Below are positions 37,263 to 46,646 of a DNA stretch of 64,000 bases, piece after piece (position 1 is the stretch's first letter; every line of letters begins with the position of its first letter). The translations under genes and the position numbers were made by a program. The stretch spans positions 3,162,001 to 3,226,000 of the forward strand of contig NZ_CP154262.1 in assembly GCF_039529835.1 (NCBI RefSeq), in the 5' to 3' direction. The DNA is from Arthrobacter sp. TMP15. Lineage in GTDB: Bacteria; Actinomycetota; Actinomycetes; Actinomycetales; Micrococcaceae. Below the pieces are notes generated by a model. The model saw only the letters and a list, made by a program, of their open reading frames with translations. It had not been told where the DNA came from and searched no databases.

Positions 37263-38207
37263 ATGCTGGCAGGGCATCGATGGTGCGCCTATCCACTGGG
37301 AGGGATTGCCTTGGCACCGATTCGCACGCACCTGCACTCCTCTACGTTCTGGAGCGCCCGACGCCCCGGTTTTCCCTTGACGCAGGGCCATTATGTGCTT
37401 CGGCTCAATGACCCTTCCATCGAGTTCGGCACGGAATCCGCAGCCGATCTCCTGCGCTGCTATGCTCATCTGCGCCGCGCCCTATGCGAGATTGCCGGCG
37501 CAACAGCCGCACAGCTCTATATTGCACTGAACTGGCAGCCCGTTGGTGACGCCGTGGGCGAACCGCTCGCCGAAACTTCCACACCAACCCTGCACCTGTT
37601 CTTCTCTCTGCCTGAAGGCACGACGGCGGCTTCCGCACTCCGCCTGCCAGCGCACCAACGCTTGAGAGTAGGAGAAACCCGCACACAGGATGAGGCGCTG
37701 CGCAGCTGGCAAGAAGACACTAGTTCCTCCCAAGGCCCCGGTCCTGACTCGGATAGTGCCTCAGCGCCTTCTGCCGAATCCTCGGGCCAAGAACTTCCAA
37801 CGGACCTTGGACCTACAGGGGAACATGCCGGGTGGGCGGATCGTCCATTTTGTATTGAGCCGGTCCGCGCCCTCCCCGGTACACCGTTCCAGGGAGGGCA
37901 TTGGACCGCGCAGCCCCGGACTGCCCTCGCCACCCTGGACCCCATGGACCCGATGGCACTGCTGGAGCTGGCAAACACACTCGAGTCCCTGGTTTCCCAA
38001 GCCCGTCCAGCATACGCAGGTGTCACCGTCTGGGTTAACGATCAGTGGAGTTCACAGGCACCTCTCACATTCCACATCTTTGGCCGTCGTCACGGTGACG
38101 GCTCAGCTCAGGTAGCCGGTTTTGTCACTGGTGGCGGGCTGGATTCACCGGTCACAGAACCCTTACAGGGGAAAACCAGGCACACTTCGCATATTGTAAA
38201 GAGATGA
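37263..38207 (+). CDS. Hypothetical protein with two similar halves (possible degenerate HIT-like folds)
   Basis: 314 residues. No family recognised with confidence. Residues about 60-115 read helix, strand QLYIALNW, loop, strand TPTLHLFFS; residues about 235-285 read helix, strand GVTVWVND, loop, strand PLTFHIFGRR. This helix-strand-Asn-strand-His pattern recalls HIT/GalT domains, but the HxHxH catalytic triad is absent. The halves are joined by a Ser/Pro/Gly-rich linker (about 150-190). Its stop overlaps the ankyrin gene start (ATGA), so the two are coupled. Confidence 0.65.
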   Translation: MLAGHRWCAYPLGGIALAPIRTHLHSSTFWSARRPGFPLTQGHYVLRLNDPSIEFGTESAADLLRCYAHLRRALCEIAGATAAQLYIALNWQPVGDAVGEPLAETSTPTLHLFFSLPEGTTAASALRLPAHQRLRVGETRTQDEALRSWQEDTSSSQGPGPDSDSASAPSAESSGQELPTDLGPTGEHAGWADRPFCIEPVRALPGTPFQGGHWTAQPRTALATLDPMDPMALLELANTLESLVSQARPAYAGVTVWVNDQWSSQAPLTFHIFGRRHGDGSAQVAGFVTGGGLDSPVTEPLQGKTRHTSHIVKR

Positions 38208-38590
38208 CCAACAACCCCTCACTGAACGAAGACCAAACTGCCCGGATCATTGCCCTTGCCATGGATCTGGCCCGTGACGGAAAAACCACTGAACTGGCCG
38301 AATTTCTCGATCACGGGCTGGCGATCGACGTCCAGGATCCCGAAGGCAACACCTTGCTGATGCTGGCCGCTTACAAGGGAGCCTCGGAGACTGTAGCCGC
38401 GCTGCTCAAACGCGGCGCCAATGTGGACATCCGCAACAGCCGGGACCAGTCTCCCCTGGCAGGATCTTTGTTCAAAGGCGAGGATGCCGTGTCTGCGTTA
38501 CTCGTGGCAGCAGGTGCCGACCTCGACGCCGGAACCCCCTCCGCGCGCGCCGCAGCCGCCATGTTTGGCCGCGAACACCTGCTGGGATAG
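38204..38590 (+). CDS. Ankyrin-repeat protein
   Basis: 128 residues. About three ankyrin repeats are visible: FLDHGLAIDVQDPEGNTLLM, LAAYKGASETVAALLKRGAN and VDIRNSRDQSPLAGSLFKGE, with LLVAAGADLDAG starting the last. These repeats bind partner proteins. It overlaps the upstream unknown gene by four bases and converges on katA. In Pseudomonas an ankyrin protein (AnkB) encoded beside a catalase supports catalase activity, so a similar partnership is possible but unproven; the two transcripts here face each other. Confidence 0.9.
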   Translation: MTNNPSLNEDQTARIIALAMDLARDGKTTELAEFLDHGLAIDVQDPEGNTLLMLAAYKGASETVAALLKRGANVDIRNSRDQSPLAGSLFKGEDAVSALLVAAGADLDAGTPSARAAAAMFGREHLLG

Positions 38591-38626
38591 TCCCTGCGGC
38601 ACTGCTTAGGTAACCCTGGCGCCCAC

Positions 38627-38671
38627 AAAAAACTGCCCGGAACCGACCACAAGGGTCTGTTCCGGGCAGTT
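38627..38671 (-). terminator. katA terminator
   Basis: On the minus strand AACTGCCCGGAAC and GTTCCGGGCAGTT form a perfect 13-bp stem around a 15-nt loop, followed by TTTTTT if the final stem T's are counted. It starts 11 bases after the katA stop. Confidence 0.85.
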
Positions 38672-38681
38672 CAGGGAATTG

Positions 38682-40181
38682 CTAAACGGCGTCTGAGTTT
38701 ACATCCACGGCAGAGATTTTCTCTGCCTGCAGCGCTTCGATGGCCGCACGTACTCCCGCGCCGTAGGCCGGGTCTGCCTGGGTGCAGTTGTAGATGTGAC
38801 GCTCAACGGTGGCCTCGGAGGCTCCGTCGATGGCGCGTGCGGTGTTCTCAAAGAGCACCTGGCGCTGGGCGTCGTCCATCTTCTCGCGGAACAGGATGCC
38901 GGGCTGCTCGAAGTAGTTGGCATCGTCTTCGCGGAAGTTGAAACGGTCGGCAACCGCGCCAATAGCCTGGGCCGGATCGGCGTACGCAGGCTGCTCGGGC
39001 CAGCGGCCGTAGGAGTTCGGCTCAATGCCGGGGGTGCGGCCCTGGTTGCCATCAACGCGGCCCTGACCGTCACGGTGGTACGTGTTGGCAGTGGGGTTCT
39101 TCGGTGCGTTCACCGGGATCTGGTGGTGGTTGACACCGAGGCGGTAGCGCTGGGCGTCACCGTAGGAGAACAGGCGGCCCTGAAGCATGCGGTCCGGCGA
39201 GAAGCTGATACCCGGAACCACGTTGGCCGGTGCGAAAGCAGCCTGCTCAACGTCTGCATGGTAGTTCTCAGCGTTGCGGTTCAGCTCCCACTCGCCAACC
39301 TCGATCAGCGGGTAGTCTTCCTTGCTCCAGACCTTGGTGAGGTCAAACGGATGGTACTTGTACGTCTCGGCGTCCGCTTCAGGCATGATCTGAACCATGA
39401 GCTTCCACTTGGGGAAGTCACCGTTCTCGATCGAGTCGAAGAGGTCGCGCTGGTGTGACTCGCGGTCCGAACCAACCAGTGCAGCCGACTCTGCGTCGGT
39501 CAGGTTCTTGATGCCCTGCTGGGTGCGGTGGTGGAACTTGACCCAGAAACGCTCGCCTTCGGCGTTGATCAGGGAGAAGGTGTGTGAGCCGAAGCCGTGC
39601 ATGTGGCGGTAGCTGGCGGGGATGCCGCGCTCGGACATGACGATCGTGACCTGGTGCAGGGATTCGGGCAGGTTAGTCCAGAAGTCCCAGTTGTTCTCGG
39701 CGCTGCGCATGTTGGTGCGTGGATCGCGCTTGACGGCGCGGTTCAGGTCGGGGAACTTCAGTGGGTCGCGGAAGAAGAACACGGGGGTGTTGTTGCCCAC
39801 CAGGTCCCAGTTTCCCTCATCGGTGTAGAACTTCAGCGAGAAGCCGCGGATGTCGCGCTCGGCGTCGGCTGCGCCGCGCTCACCGGCAACGGTGGAGAAA
39901 CGAGCAAACATTTCAGTCTGCTTGCCGACCTCGGAGAAGATGTTCGCCTTGGTGTACTTGGAGATGTCATTGGTGACCGTGAAGGTTCCGAAGGCACCTG
40001 AGCCCTTAGCGTGCATGCGACGCTCGGGGATGACCTCGCGGCTGAAGTGCGCCAGCTTTTCAAGGAACCAGACATCCTGCAACAGCAGGGGACCACGGGG
40101 TCCGGCGGTGAGGCTGTCCTGGTTGTTGGCAACTGGTGCGCCTGCGGCAGTGGTCAGCGGCGCGGTGTTTTCGATAGTCAT
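38682..40181 (-). CDS. katA: KatA, monofunctional small-subunit catalase
   Basis: 499 residues, the usual small-subunit (clade 3) length. The distal His lies in [20 protein letters not shown] near residue 62, the Asn in [11 protein letters not shown] near 135, and the proximal Tyr in [17 protein letters not shown] near 345. Heme catalase breaks hydrogen peroxide to water and oxygen in the cytoplasm. It lies five bases downstream of the FurA-like regulator, so both are co-transcribed and probably peroxide-induced. Confidence 0.97.
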   Translation of the reverse strand: MTIENTAPLTTAAGAPVANNQDSLTAGPRGPLLLQDVWFLEKLAHFSREVIPERRMHAKGSGAFGTFTVTNDISKYTKANIFSEVGKQTEMFARFSTVAGERGAADAERDIRGFSLKFYTDEGNWDLVGNNTPVFFFRDPLKFPDLNRAVKRDPRTNMRSAENNWDFWTNLPESLHQVTIVMSERGIPASYRHMHGFGSHTFSLINAEGERFWVKFHHRTQQGIKNLTDAESAALVGSDRESHQRDLFDSIENGDFPKWKLMVQIMPEADAETYKYHPFDLTKVWSKEDYPLIEVGEWELNRNAENYHADVEQAAFAPANVVPGISFSPDRMLQGRLFSYGDAQRYRLGVNHHQIPVNAPKNPTANTYHRDGQGRVDGNQGRTPGIEPNSYGRWPEQPAYADPAQAIGAVADRFNFREDDANYFEQPGILFREKMDDAQRQVLFENTARAIDGASEATVERHIYNCTQADPAYGAGVRAAIEALQAEKISAVDVNSDAV

Positions 40182-40186
40182 GTTTA

Positions 40187-40651
40187 CTATTCGCTCCTTG
40201 CGGTAGTGAGATCTTGTTCATTCAAAAGTCTTTTGCTTGCGCAGTCCGGGCAAGTGCCCCAGTAGATGACCTCGGCTTCATCAATGCTGAAACCGTGGTT
40301 GTTAGAGGCGTGCAAACAAGGTGCGTGGCCGACAGCGCAGTCGACGTCGGCAATGTCCCCACAGGTTCGGCACACGACGTGGTGGTGATTGTCCCCCACC
40401 CGCGTTTCAAATCGCGCCGGCGATCCTGCTGGTTCAATGCGGTGCACCAAGTTTGACTCGACAAGGACTGCCAAGACGTCGTAGACAGCCTGCTTGGAAA
40501 CGCTGCCCAACACGCTCCTAACCTCACCAATGATGGTGTCGGCGTCGGCGTGCGGGTTGGAGCTAACAGCTTCCAAAACCGCAAGTCGGGGGCGTGTCAC
40601 GCGCAGTGAAACTGCTCGCAACATCTCTTCCGACTGCGCTTTGGTGACCAT
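40187..40651 (-). CDS. furA: Fur-family regulator (FurA/CatR/PerR-like) upstream of katA
   Basis: 154 residues. The winged helix contains [20 protein letters not shown] and [13 protein letters not shown]. The metal-binding part has [20 protein letters not shown], with HHH and CxxC, and near the end CPDCASK forms the second CxxC of the structural zinc site. Such proteins bind DNA as metal-loaded dimers and release it on oxidation by peroxide. Its position directly before katA, with palindromes upstream, indicates autoregulation of the furA-katA unit. Confidence 0.93.
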   Translation of the reverse strand: MVTKAQSEEMLRAVSLRVTRPRLAVLEAVSSNPHADADTIIGEVRSVLGSVSKQAVYDVLAVLVESNLVHRIEPAGSPARFETRVGDNHHHVVCRTCGDIADVDCAVGHAPCLHASNNHGFSIDEAEVIYWGTCPDCASKRLLNEQDLTTARSE

Positions 40652-40673
40652 GTGTCAACTATCGTCCGCTTTT

Positions 40674-40701
40674 TGGACTCAGTCCAGTTAGGCCGTCCTA
40701 A
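40674..40701. promoter_or_regulatory. Two palindromes upstream of furA, probable FurA operator
   Basis: TGGACTCAGTCCA (40674-40686) is a perfect 13-bp palindrome, 23-35 bases before the furA start. TTAGG-CCGT-CCTAA (40688-40701) follows immediately as a second dyad. Both fit dimer-binding sites, and the sequence resembles actinobacterial FurA/CatR boxes. The site overlaps the expected promoter region. Confidence 0.65.
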
Positions 40702-40802
40702 GGTTGCCGCGTGATTCCTCCACAGCCAATGAAATCAGGCATGTGTCCACAGAAGTTCGTAGCGCCCTAGTGCCCGTTAGCCCGCCACTTTAGGCTTGAT
40801 TT

Positions 40803-41438
40803 ATGGATACTTTCACTGGCATTCCCGAGGCGGCGTTGGACTTCTATGGCGATCTTCAGCAGAATAACAATCGCCAGTGGTGGGCCAGTCATAAAGCCAC
40901 TTATGACGAGGTTGTTGTGGCCCCCTTAGCAGCACTCCTCCGTGAGCTTGAGCCACGATTCGGTTCAGGAAAAATCTTCCGCCCATACAAGGACATGCGG
41001 TTTTCAGCCAACGCGGAGCCCTATAAAACAACACAGGGACTGTTCATTTCTCACTACGAAGGGGTGGGATTTTATTTGCAGCTCGGTGCTGGCGGGCTCG
41101 AGGTGGGAGGTGGTTACCACTCCTTCGCACCGGCACAGTTGTCCCGGTACCGTAGTGCCGTGGAAGCCTCGGTGAGCGGAAAGTTACTGGCGAAGCTCAC
41201 CGCAGATCTCGTTGCTGCCGGCCTGCAAATCGAGGGACAAACGCTGGCGACCGTGCCGCGCGGATTCCCCAAAGATCATCCTCGACAGGAGCTACTGAAA
41301 CACAAAACGCTCAGCGCTTCCGTTGCCTTGGGTACTCCGGAATGGTTAGAAAGTGTGGCGGCGAAGGAACACATAAGCATGCTCTGGGATCAATTGCGCC
41401 CACTTATAGATTGGATCATTCGTTTCGCGGCGCCGTGA
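40803..41438 (+). CDS. DUF2461 (TIGR02453-type) protein
   Basis: 211 residues. The beginning FTGIPEAALDFYGDLQQNNN and RQWWASHKATYDEVV are typical of DUF2461 proteins, as are FRPYKDMRFSANAEPYKT near residue 60 and GFYLQLGAGGLEVGGGYH near 90. The family is widespread but has no established function. It is a single gene divergent from furA; its 3' end faces the DUF2236 gene. Confidence 0.88.
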   Translation: MDTFTGIPEAALDFYGDLQQNNNRQWWASHKATYDEVVVAPLAALLRELEPRFGSGKIFRPYKDMRFSANAEPYKTTQGLFISHYEGVGFYLQLGAGGLEVGGGYHSFAPAQLSRYRSAVEASVSGKLLAKLTADLVAAGLQIEGQTLATVPRGFPKDHPRQELLKHKTLSASVALGTPEWLESVAAKEHISMLWDQLRPLIDWIIRFAAP

Positions 41439-41508
41439 CCGCTTTGCACCACGGGCCAGGTGCTGCGATGGCGCAGAGCATAGGGACTAGGCACTCTCTC
41501 CTGGCCGC

Positions 41509-42303
41509 TCAGATGCGTTTGAGGTAGTAGCGCATCGGGGAGTGCCGGATCCATCGCGGGGTAATTCGCGCCAGAAGCGCTGCCGCCCTTAGTGAGAGCC
41601 GCAAATATTTGTCCTTCCGTGGCGACCAGTTGAAGCCATACATTTGGCGCACGGCAGGAGGCAGAAATCCGATGGTCAGAAAACGAGCCACCGGCATGAT
41701 TACCTTGATCCACAACGGTGCATGTTTGGCGGCGAGTAGTTCCCTTGCAACTTCCCGGACTGTTTCATCAACGCTGAGTTGCCCAAGCTGCTGTGCCCAG
41801 TACTCGGCAAAGTCGGCGGTTGAGCCAGGCCACAGCTGCGCAGGCATTCCCAACGCCGTCCCCAGCACCGAGTAACTAAGATACACAGATTCGCCATCAC
41901 GAGCATCCAGTGCGGGAAATATGGAATCGTACGTTTGCGCCGCTGACTTGTAAAGCGTGGCGGCAACCCATAATTGCAGGGCCGGATCAGCACTGTTATA
42001 AGCGGGGTTCCCCGCACCGGCCGCAGACTTCACGGGAAGGTGGGCTCGCTGAACCTGTTGTTGCACGTGCTTTCGTTGCGCCGGAGTGCCGTTGCTGAGG
42101 GCGTAAATGTAGCTCAACGTGCCATGCAGTCGCTTCAGCGGATCGGCCGCAAAATTTGAATGTCGTGCCACCCCGTAACCCACAGCAGGATTGGCCAGCT
42201 GCAACAATATTGCACTGCCGGCCCCTAGTAGCAACAGTGACTCCGGTGCCACGTCCGCCAGCACTTTGGGAGATCGATCAGGTTTTTCTTTGAATCCACT
42301 CAT
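41509..42303 (-). CDS. DUF2236 (MpaB/rubber-oxygenase-like) family protein
   Basis: 264 residues from the ATG at 42303; the frame upstream runs into the permease gene and is not needed. LLLGAGSAILLQLANPAVGYGVARHS near the start and RLHGTLSYIYALSNGT near 58 are the common DUF2236 features; HVQQQVQRAHLPV follows. Family members relate to the heme-containing latex-clearing oxygenase and MpaB. The substrate is unknown. It lies 13 bases downstream of the permease gene on the same strand, so it may be co-transcribed. Confidence 0.85.
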   Translation of the reverse strand: MSGFKEKPDRSPKVLADVAPESLLLLGAGSAILLQLANPAVGYGVARHSNFAADPLKRLHGTLSYIYALSNGTPAQRKHVQQQVQRAHLPVKSAAGAGNPAYNSADPALQLWVAATLYKSAAQTYDSIFPALDARDGESVYLSYSVLGTALGMPAQLWPGSTADFAEYWAQQLGQLSVDETVREVARELLAAKHAPLWIKVIMPVARFLTIGFLPPAVRQMYGFNWSPRKDKYLRLSLRAAALLARITPRWIRHSPMRYYLKRI

Positions 42304-42316
42304 GCAGGTGCCCTGA

Positions 42317-43825
42317 CTAGTCCACTTTGTCCAAGTCAGTCTGTATTTTTTCTTTGGCTTGCTCACGGCCAAGACGCGAATTCCAATGGCCGTAGCTGAA
42401 GTAAAACACCAGACCCACGCCCAGCCAGATCGCGAAAAACACCCAGGTGAGTGTGGCTAGGTTCAGCATCAGGTAAATGCACAGCAGGGTGGACAGAATG
42501 GGGATGACAGGTCCAAAAGGGACACGGAAAGCGGGTTTAAGGTCGGGGCGCTTGCGCCGAAGAACCAATATACCGATGCTGACCATCACAAAAGCGCTAA
42601 GAGTTCCAATATTGATCATTTCACTGAGCAGTTCAACAGGAGTGAACCCGGCCAGAATCGCCACAAAGACGCCGCTGAGGATCTGTGTACGGGCAGGAGT
42701 TGCATGTTTATCCGAGGTCTTACTCAGTCCACGTGGCAACAGCCCGTCGCGGCTCATAGCCATCATGACGCGAGCCAGGCCCATAAGGAGCACCATGATG
42801 ACAGTTGTGAGACCAATCAGTGAGCCCAACGAAATGATGACTACTGCCCATTCAGCACCTACCAAAGAAAACGCTGTGGACAAAGACGGTTCGGCTACGG
42901 CGGCCAGATCTTTATAGGAGACCATGCCTGTCACCGCGAGAGTGACAAGGATGTACAAGACTGTCACAACGGCCAGACCGGCGAAGATACCACGCGGAAG
43001 TGTTTTTGCCGGGTTTTTAACCTCTTCAGCGCTCGTTGCTACAACGTCAAACCCGATGAAGGCAAAGAACACTAAGGCTGCCCCGGAAATAATTCCGGCG
43101 AAGCCATACATGGCCGGTTCAGCCCCTGTCAGAAGCGAAAGGAACGGTTGCAGCTGCCACGATGTGTCTGTCGCAGCAGCCGGCTCAGACGGTGGCATAA
43201 AGGGTTGGTAGTTCTCTACTTTGACGTAAAAGAAACCAACCACAATCACGAAGAGAACTATGCCGATTTTGATCAACGTGAAGACGTTATTGATACGCGC
43301 GGCCAGCTTAGTGCCCATGACCAAAACGAAGGTAAAGACAGCCACCACAACCAGTGGCCCCCAAAACACCGTGAGTGGTCCCACGGCAAAGTTGGAAGGG
43401 ATATTCAGGTTCACCGCTTCGAAGAAATTGCTCAGATAAATACCCCAGTATTTGGCAATTACGGACGCGGCCATGAGCAGTTCCAAGATCAAGTTCCAGC
43501 CTATGATCCATGCCAGAAGTTCACCTACTGTGGCGTAGGTAAAAACGTAGGCACTGCCGGCGACGGGGATCGCGGTAGCGAATTCTGCGTAACACATGAT
43601 CGCCAGAGCACAAGTGACTGCCGCCAAAACGAAGGAAACAGTGACAGCTGGGCCCGAATGGTGGGCTGCTGCCTGCGCCCCGACTGAGAAAATGCCGGCT
43701 CCAACAGCCACAGCGATTCCCATGATCATCAGGTCCCACGTTGTCAAGGTTCGCTTGAGTTTGTGGCCTGGTTCCTCGGCATCAGCCAGGGAGAGTTCGA
43801 TAGATTTAGTTCGGAACAAATTCAT
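42317..43825 (-). CDS. Amino-acid permease, APC superfamily (CAT/YfnA-like)
   Basis: 502 residues with about twelve membrane helices. The first helix region MIMGIAVAVGAGIFSVGAQA carries the GxGIF substrate-binding motif. AFIGFDVVATSAEEVKNPAK near residue 265 is the matching helix 6-7 motif of cationic-amino-acid-type permeases, and the C-terminus ends in a charged tail. It should import an amino acid with protons or Na+; the substrate is not determined. No regulator adjoins it. Confidence 0.92.
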   Translation of the reverse strand: MNLFRTKSIELSLADAEEPGHKLKRTLTTWDLMIMGIAVAVGAGIFSVGAQAAAHHSGPAVTVSFVLAAVTCALAIMCYAEFATAIPVAGSAYVFTYATVGELLAWIIGWNLILELLMAASVIAKYWGIYLSNFFEAVNLNIPSNFAVGPLTVFWGPLVVVAVFTFVLVMGTKLAARINNVFTLIKIGIVLFVIVVGFFYVKVENYQPFMPPSEPAAATDTSWQLQPFLSLLTGAEPAMYGFAGIISGAALVFFAFIGFDVVATSAEEVKNPAKTLPRGIFAGLAVVTVLYILVTLAVTGMVSYKDLAAVAEPSLSTAFSLVGAEWAVVIISLGSLIGLTTVIMVLLMGLARVMMAMSRDGLLPRGLSKTSDKHATPARTQILSGVFVAILAGFTPVELLSEMINIGTLSAFVMVSIGILVLRRKRPDLKPAFRVPFGPVIPILSTLLCIYLMLNLATLTWVFFAIWLGVGLVFYFSYGHWNSRLGREQAKEKIQTDLDKVD

Positions 43826-43943
43826 AAAACCGCTTAATCCTCAGGTGCTTTGGAACCCGCTAACAAGAGCGAATCCTTACCAAACCGAGTGTATTCTACG
43901 TATTTCTTCATACAACATGAGACTCGCGGTTCATACTTTTGGT

Positions 43944-45359
43944 CTACTTCTTGGAAATGTTCACCATCTGCTCGCGATCCACAACTTTAACCCGTTCGCG
44001 TGTGACTTCAACCCCGGCCGCCGGGACGTAGCTGGCGCCCAGGTGCTTCTCATGCGCATCGAGTTTGTTCCAGCCCTCCCAGGTGGTGAATTCGATTCCA
44101 CGTGACTCCAGTAAATCCACGATTTCAGCTTCGCCTGGATGCTGCGCAACCGGAAGGTTGAGTCTATCTTCCAACAGGCAGCCAATGGTTTCCAGCGCAT
44201 CCCCTTTGGTGCTGCCAATCAGTCCAACCGGACCACGCTTGATCCAGCCCGTCGCGTAAAGCCCGGGTACTTCAGTGCCGTCCGCGCCCACCACGCGTCC
44301 ACCGCGGTTCGGGATAACTCCGCGGCGAGTATCAAAATCGATGTCCGGAAGCTCAGAACCAAAATAGCCCACAGCACGGTAAACGGCTTGCACGGGATAG
44401 TCAATGAACTCCCCGGTACCCCTGACGTTTCCAGTGCCATCGAGTTCGTTGCGTTCGAACCGGATGCCTGAGACGTGACCGTTGGTGCCAACGATTTCTA
44501 CGGGTGTGTGCAGAAAATGCAGGTGCAGGCGACGTGACGCCGGGACCCGGGTTTCATCGTGTTCTTCAGCTAGCCAATTGGTCAGCGTGTTAACCATGAT
44601 CTTGACTTGATTGTTGGTTTTAATGGCTGCATCTGAGGCTTCATCAAAGTCAAAGTCTTCGTCGTAAAGAACAATGTCCACGTCGCGTGAATGGGAGAGT
44701 TCGCGCAACTCCAATGGTGTGAATTTAACTTGGGCCGGACCACGACGGCCAAAAATGTGCACATCAGTGACGGGGGAAGCTTTTAACCCCGCGTACACGT
44801 TGTCAGGGATTTCGGTAACAAGCATGTCGTCGGCATGTTTGGAGAGCACACGAGCCACATCAAGTGCCACATTGCCATTGCCTATGACGGCGATTTCTTT
44901 TGCGGTCAAGGGCCAGTCACGTCCAACATCGGGATGTCCGTCATACCAAGAGACAAAGTCGGCACCGCCATAAGAACCGTCAAGATCTACGCCTGGGACC
45001 TCAAGCACCGTGTCTTTGGTGGCACCCGTGGCAAAGATAACGGCGTCGTAAAAGGAGCGAAGGTCTGAAAGCGTGAGGTCGCGACCGTAGCTGACATTGC
45101 CGAAGAAGCGAATATCGCCACGGTCCAAAACCTTGTGGAGGGCATTCATGATGCCCTTGATCCGAGGGTGGTCTGGGGCCACACCGTAGCGGATCAGGCC
45201 GTAGGGGGCCGGCTGGGACTCAAAAATATCGATGCTGACTTGAACGTCGCCGCCAGAAACTTCCTGAGACTTCGTCAATATATCTGCCGCATAGACGCCG
45301 GCCGGGCCAGAGCCAATGATGGCGACGCGGAATGGGCGGGTGGCGCTCAAGTTAGCCAA
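43944..45359 (-). CDS. fprA: FprA-type NADPH-ferredoxin reductase (copy 1)
   Basis: 471 residues. FAD motif FRVAIIGSGPAGVYAADIL is at the start; YGVAPDHPRIKGIMNALHKV near 65, SWYDGHPDV near 140, and the NADP motif VIGNGNVALDVARVL near 165 follow, then HIFGRRGPAQVKFTPLELRE. GLYATGWIKRGPVGLIGSTK near 375 is the C-terminal FAD motif. Actinobacterial FprA proteins, related to adrenodoxin reductase, move electrons from NADPH to ferredoxin. It is closely similar to the copy at 54400-55869 but stands away from the sulfur genes. Confidence 0.94.
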   Translation of the reverse strand: MANLSATRPFRVAIIGSGPAGVYAADILTKSQEVSGGDVQVSIDIFESQPAPYGLIRYGVAPDHPRIKGIMNALHKVLDRGDIRFFGNVSYGRDLTLSDLRSFYDAVIFATGATKDTVLEVPGVDLDGSYGGADFVSWYDGHPDVGRDWPLTAKEIAVIGNGNVALDVARVLSKHADDMLVTEIPDNVYAGLKASPVTDVHIFGRRGPAQVKFTPLELRELSHSRDVDIVLYDEDFDFDEASDAAIKTNNQVKIMVNTLTNWLAEEHDETRVPASRRLHLHFLHTPVEIVGTNGHVSGIRFERNELDGTGNVRGTGEFIDYPVQAVYRAVGYFGSELPDIDFDTRRGVIPNRGGRVVGADGTEVPGLYATGWIKRGPVGLIGSTKGDALETIGCLLEDRLNLPVAQHPGEAEIVDLLESRGIEFTTWEGWNKLDAHEKHLGASYVPAAGVEVTRERVKVVDREQMVNISKK

Positions 45360-45426
45360 GAAAGGAGTCCTTCCGAACTGTGAATCGCAACAAGAAACAC
45401 GACTGCATCAACTGTTACACATGGAA

Positions 45427-45441
45427 GCGCTAATTAAGCGC
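45427..45441. promoter_or_regulatory. GCGCT-AATTA-AGCGC dyad upstream of fprA copy 1
   Basis: A 15-bp dyad with 5-bp arms lies 68-82 bp before the fprA start, in the 269-bp gap between fprA and the divergent rarD. It could be an operator. The remaining gap shows no gene I can support. Confidence 0.3.
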
Positions 45442-45628
45442 CACTTAAGTAGTCTAATTGCGAATACGCGAGCTCTGTAAGTGTCAGAGATTGAAAGTGA
45501 TCAAACACTCACCGAGACCCTGCACCGCTTGCGATGCAGGCAAAGGTTGTATTTGCAAAGTCTTGGGGATAACAAACCGTCCAATCATTGCCAAGTGGAT
45601 ATGGATTATATTCTGCATCAGTGTTGTT

Positions 45629-46615
45629 ATGAGGGTTGTGACCCTTAGCGAACCCCAAACAACACCCCATCCCCGTAAGCGTTTGAAGACGGGTAAACCG
45701 GCCAGATCAAAAAGTGCCACTGGGACGCTGTACGGCTTTTCTGCCTACGGTCTGTGGGGCATGATGCCCGTTTATTTCATCTTGCTCATCCCCGCCAACA
45801 GCATTGAAATCGTCGCCAACCGCGTTGTCTGGTCGGTGGTCTTTTGTGCCCTGATCATCACAGTTAGCCGCGGATGGGCAAAGATTGGCGTAGCCATCAA
45901 GAGCAGACGCACCATGGGTACTTTGACGATTGCCGGACTGTTGATAGCTGTCAACTGGCTGACGTACGTTTTTGCCGTCACCACGGGCCACACCATCGAA
46001 GCCTCTCTTGGCTACTTCATCAACCCGCTCGTTTCAGTCTTGATAGGCGTTGTGGTTCTGAAGGAAAAACTCCGGCCCTTGCAGTGGGTGGCCATGGGTG
46101 TTGGGTTTGCCGCCGTTGTGGTGTTGACCTTTAGCTACGGCAAGCTGCCATGGATTGCGCTGGTATTGGCTTTTAGCTTTGGGAGCTATGGATTTGTCAA
46201 AAACAGGGTCGGAGGCAAAGTTGACGCAATAACCAGCCTGAGCATTGAAACAGCTGTTCTGAGTCCACTGGCTATCGCCGCCATGATTGTTGTGACACTC
46301 ATGGGTCAGGCAACTCTGACGGGTCTGGGCGCTGGCCACTTTTGGTTACTTGCCTCAACCGGAATTGCCACTACCGTTCCGCTGGTGTTCTTCGGGGCTT
46401 CCGCCAGCCGGTTGTCAATGACAGGGATAGGGCTGCTTCAGTTCATGACCCCGTTGATACAGTTCGTCATTGCCATCACCTTGTTGGGTGAACATATGAG
46501 CAACGCCCGGTGGATTGGTTTCGGCATAGTTTGGGCGGCCCTGGCCATCCTCATCACAGACATGCTTCTGTCATATAGCCGGACAGCTAGGCTGCGGAAG
46601 TATGCCGCAGCCTAG
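45629..46615 (+). CDS. rarD: RarD-like EamA/DMT-superfamily permease
   Basis: 328 residues from the ATG at 45629. The frame is open to 45458, but that extension is Cys-rich and unlikely. After about 30 polar basic residues come ten membrane helices. TGTLYGFSAYGLWGMMPVYF, ANRVVWSVVF, and TIEASLGYFINPLVSVLIGV match RarD; the second half repeats the fold. EamA transporters export metabolites; RarD's substrate is not settled. The 3' end carries a perfect hairpin that includes the stop codon. Confidence 0.85.
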   Translation: MRVVTLSEPQTTPHPRKRLKTGKPARSKSATGTLYGFSAYGLWGMMPVYFILLIPANSIEIVANRVVWSVVFCALIITVSRGWAKIGVAIKSRRTMGTLTIAGLLIAVNWLTYVFAVTTGHTIEASLGYFINPLVSVLIGVVVLKEKLRPLQWVAMGVGFAAVVVLTFSYGKLPWIALVLAFSFGSYGFVKNRVGGKVDAITSLSIETAVLSPLAIAAMIVVTLMGQATLTGLGAGHFWLLASTGIATTVPLVFFGASASRLSMTGIGLLQFMTPLIQFVIAITLLGEHMSNARWIGFGIVWAALAILITDMLLSYSRTARLRKYAAA

Positions 46616-46617
46616 CT
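46585..46617. terminator. Hairpin spanning the rarD stop codon
   Basis: AGCTAGGCTGCGG (46585-46597) and CCGCAGCCTAGCT (46605-46617) are perfect 13-bp complements with a 7-nt loop. The rarD stop TAG is in the second arm. The convergent stress-protein gene ends 30 bases further on. There is no T-tract. Confidence 0.6.
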
Positions 46618-46646
46618 GGCAGGGGAAGCAGGTTTGTATCCGCGCC

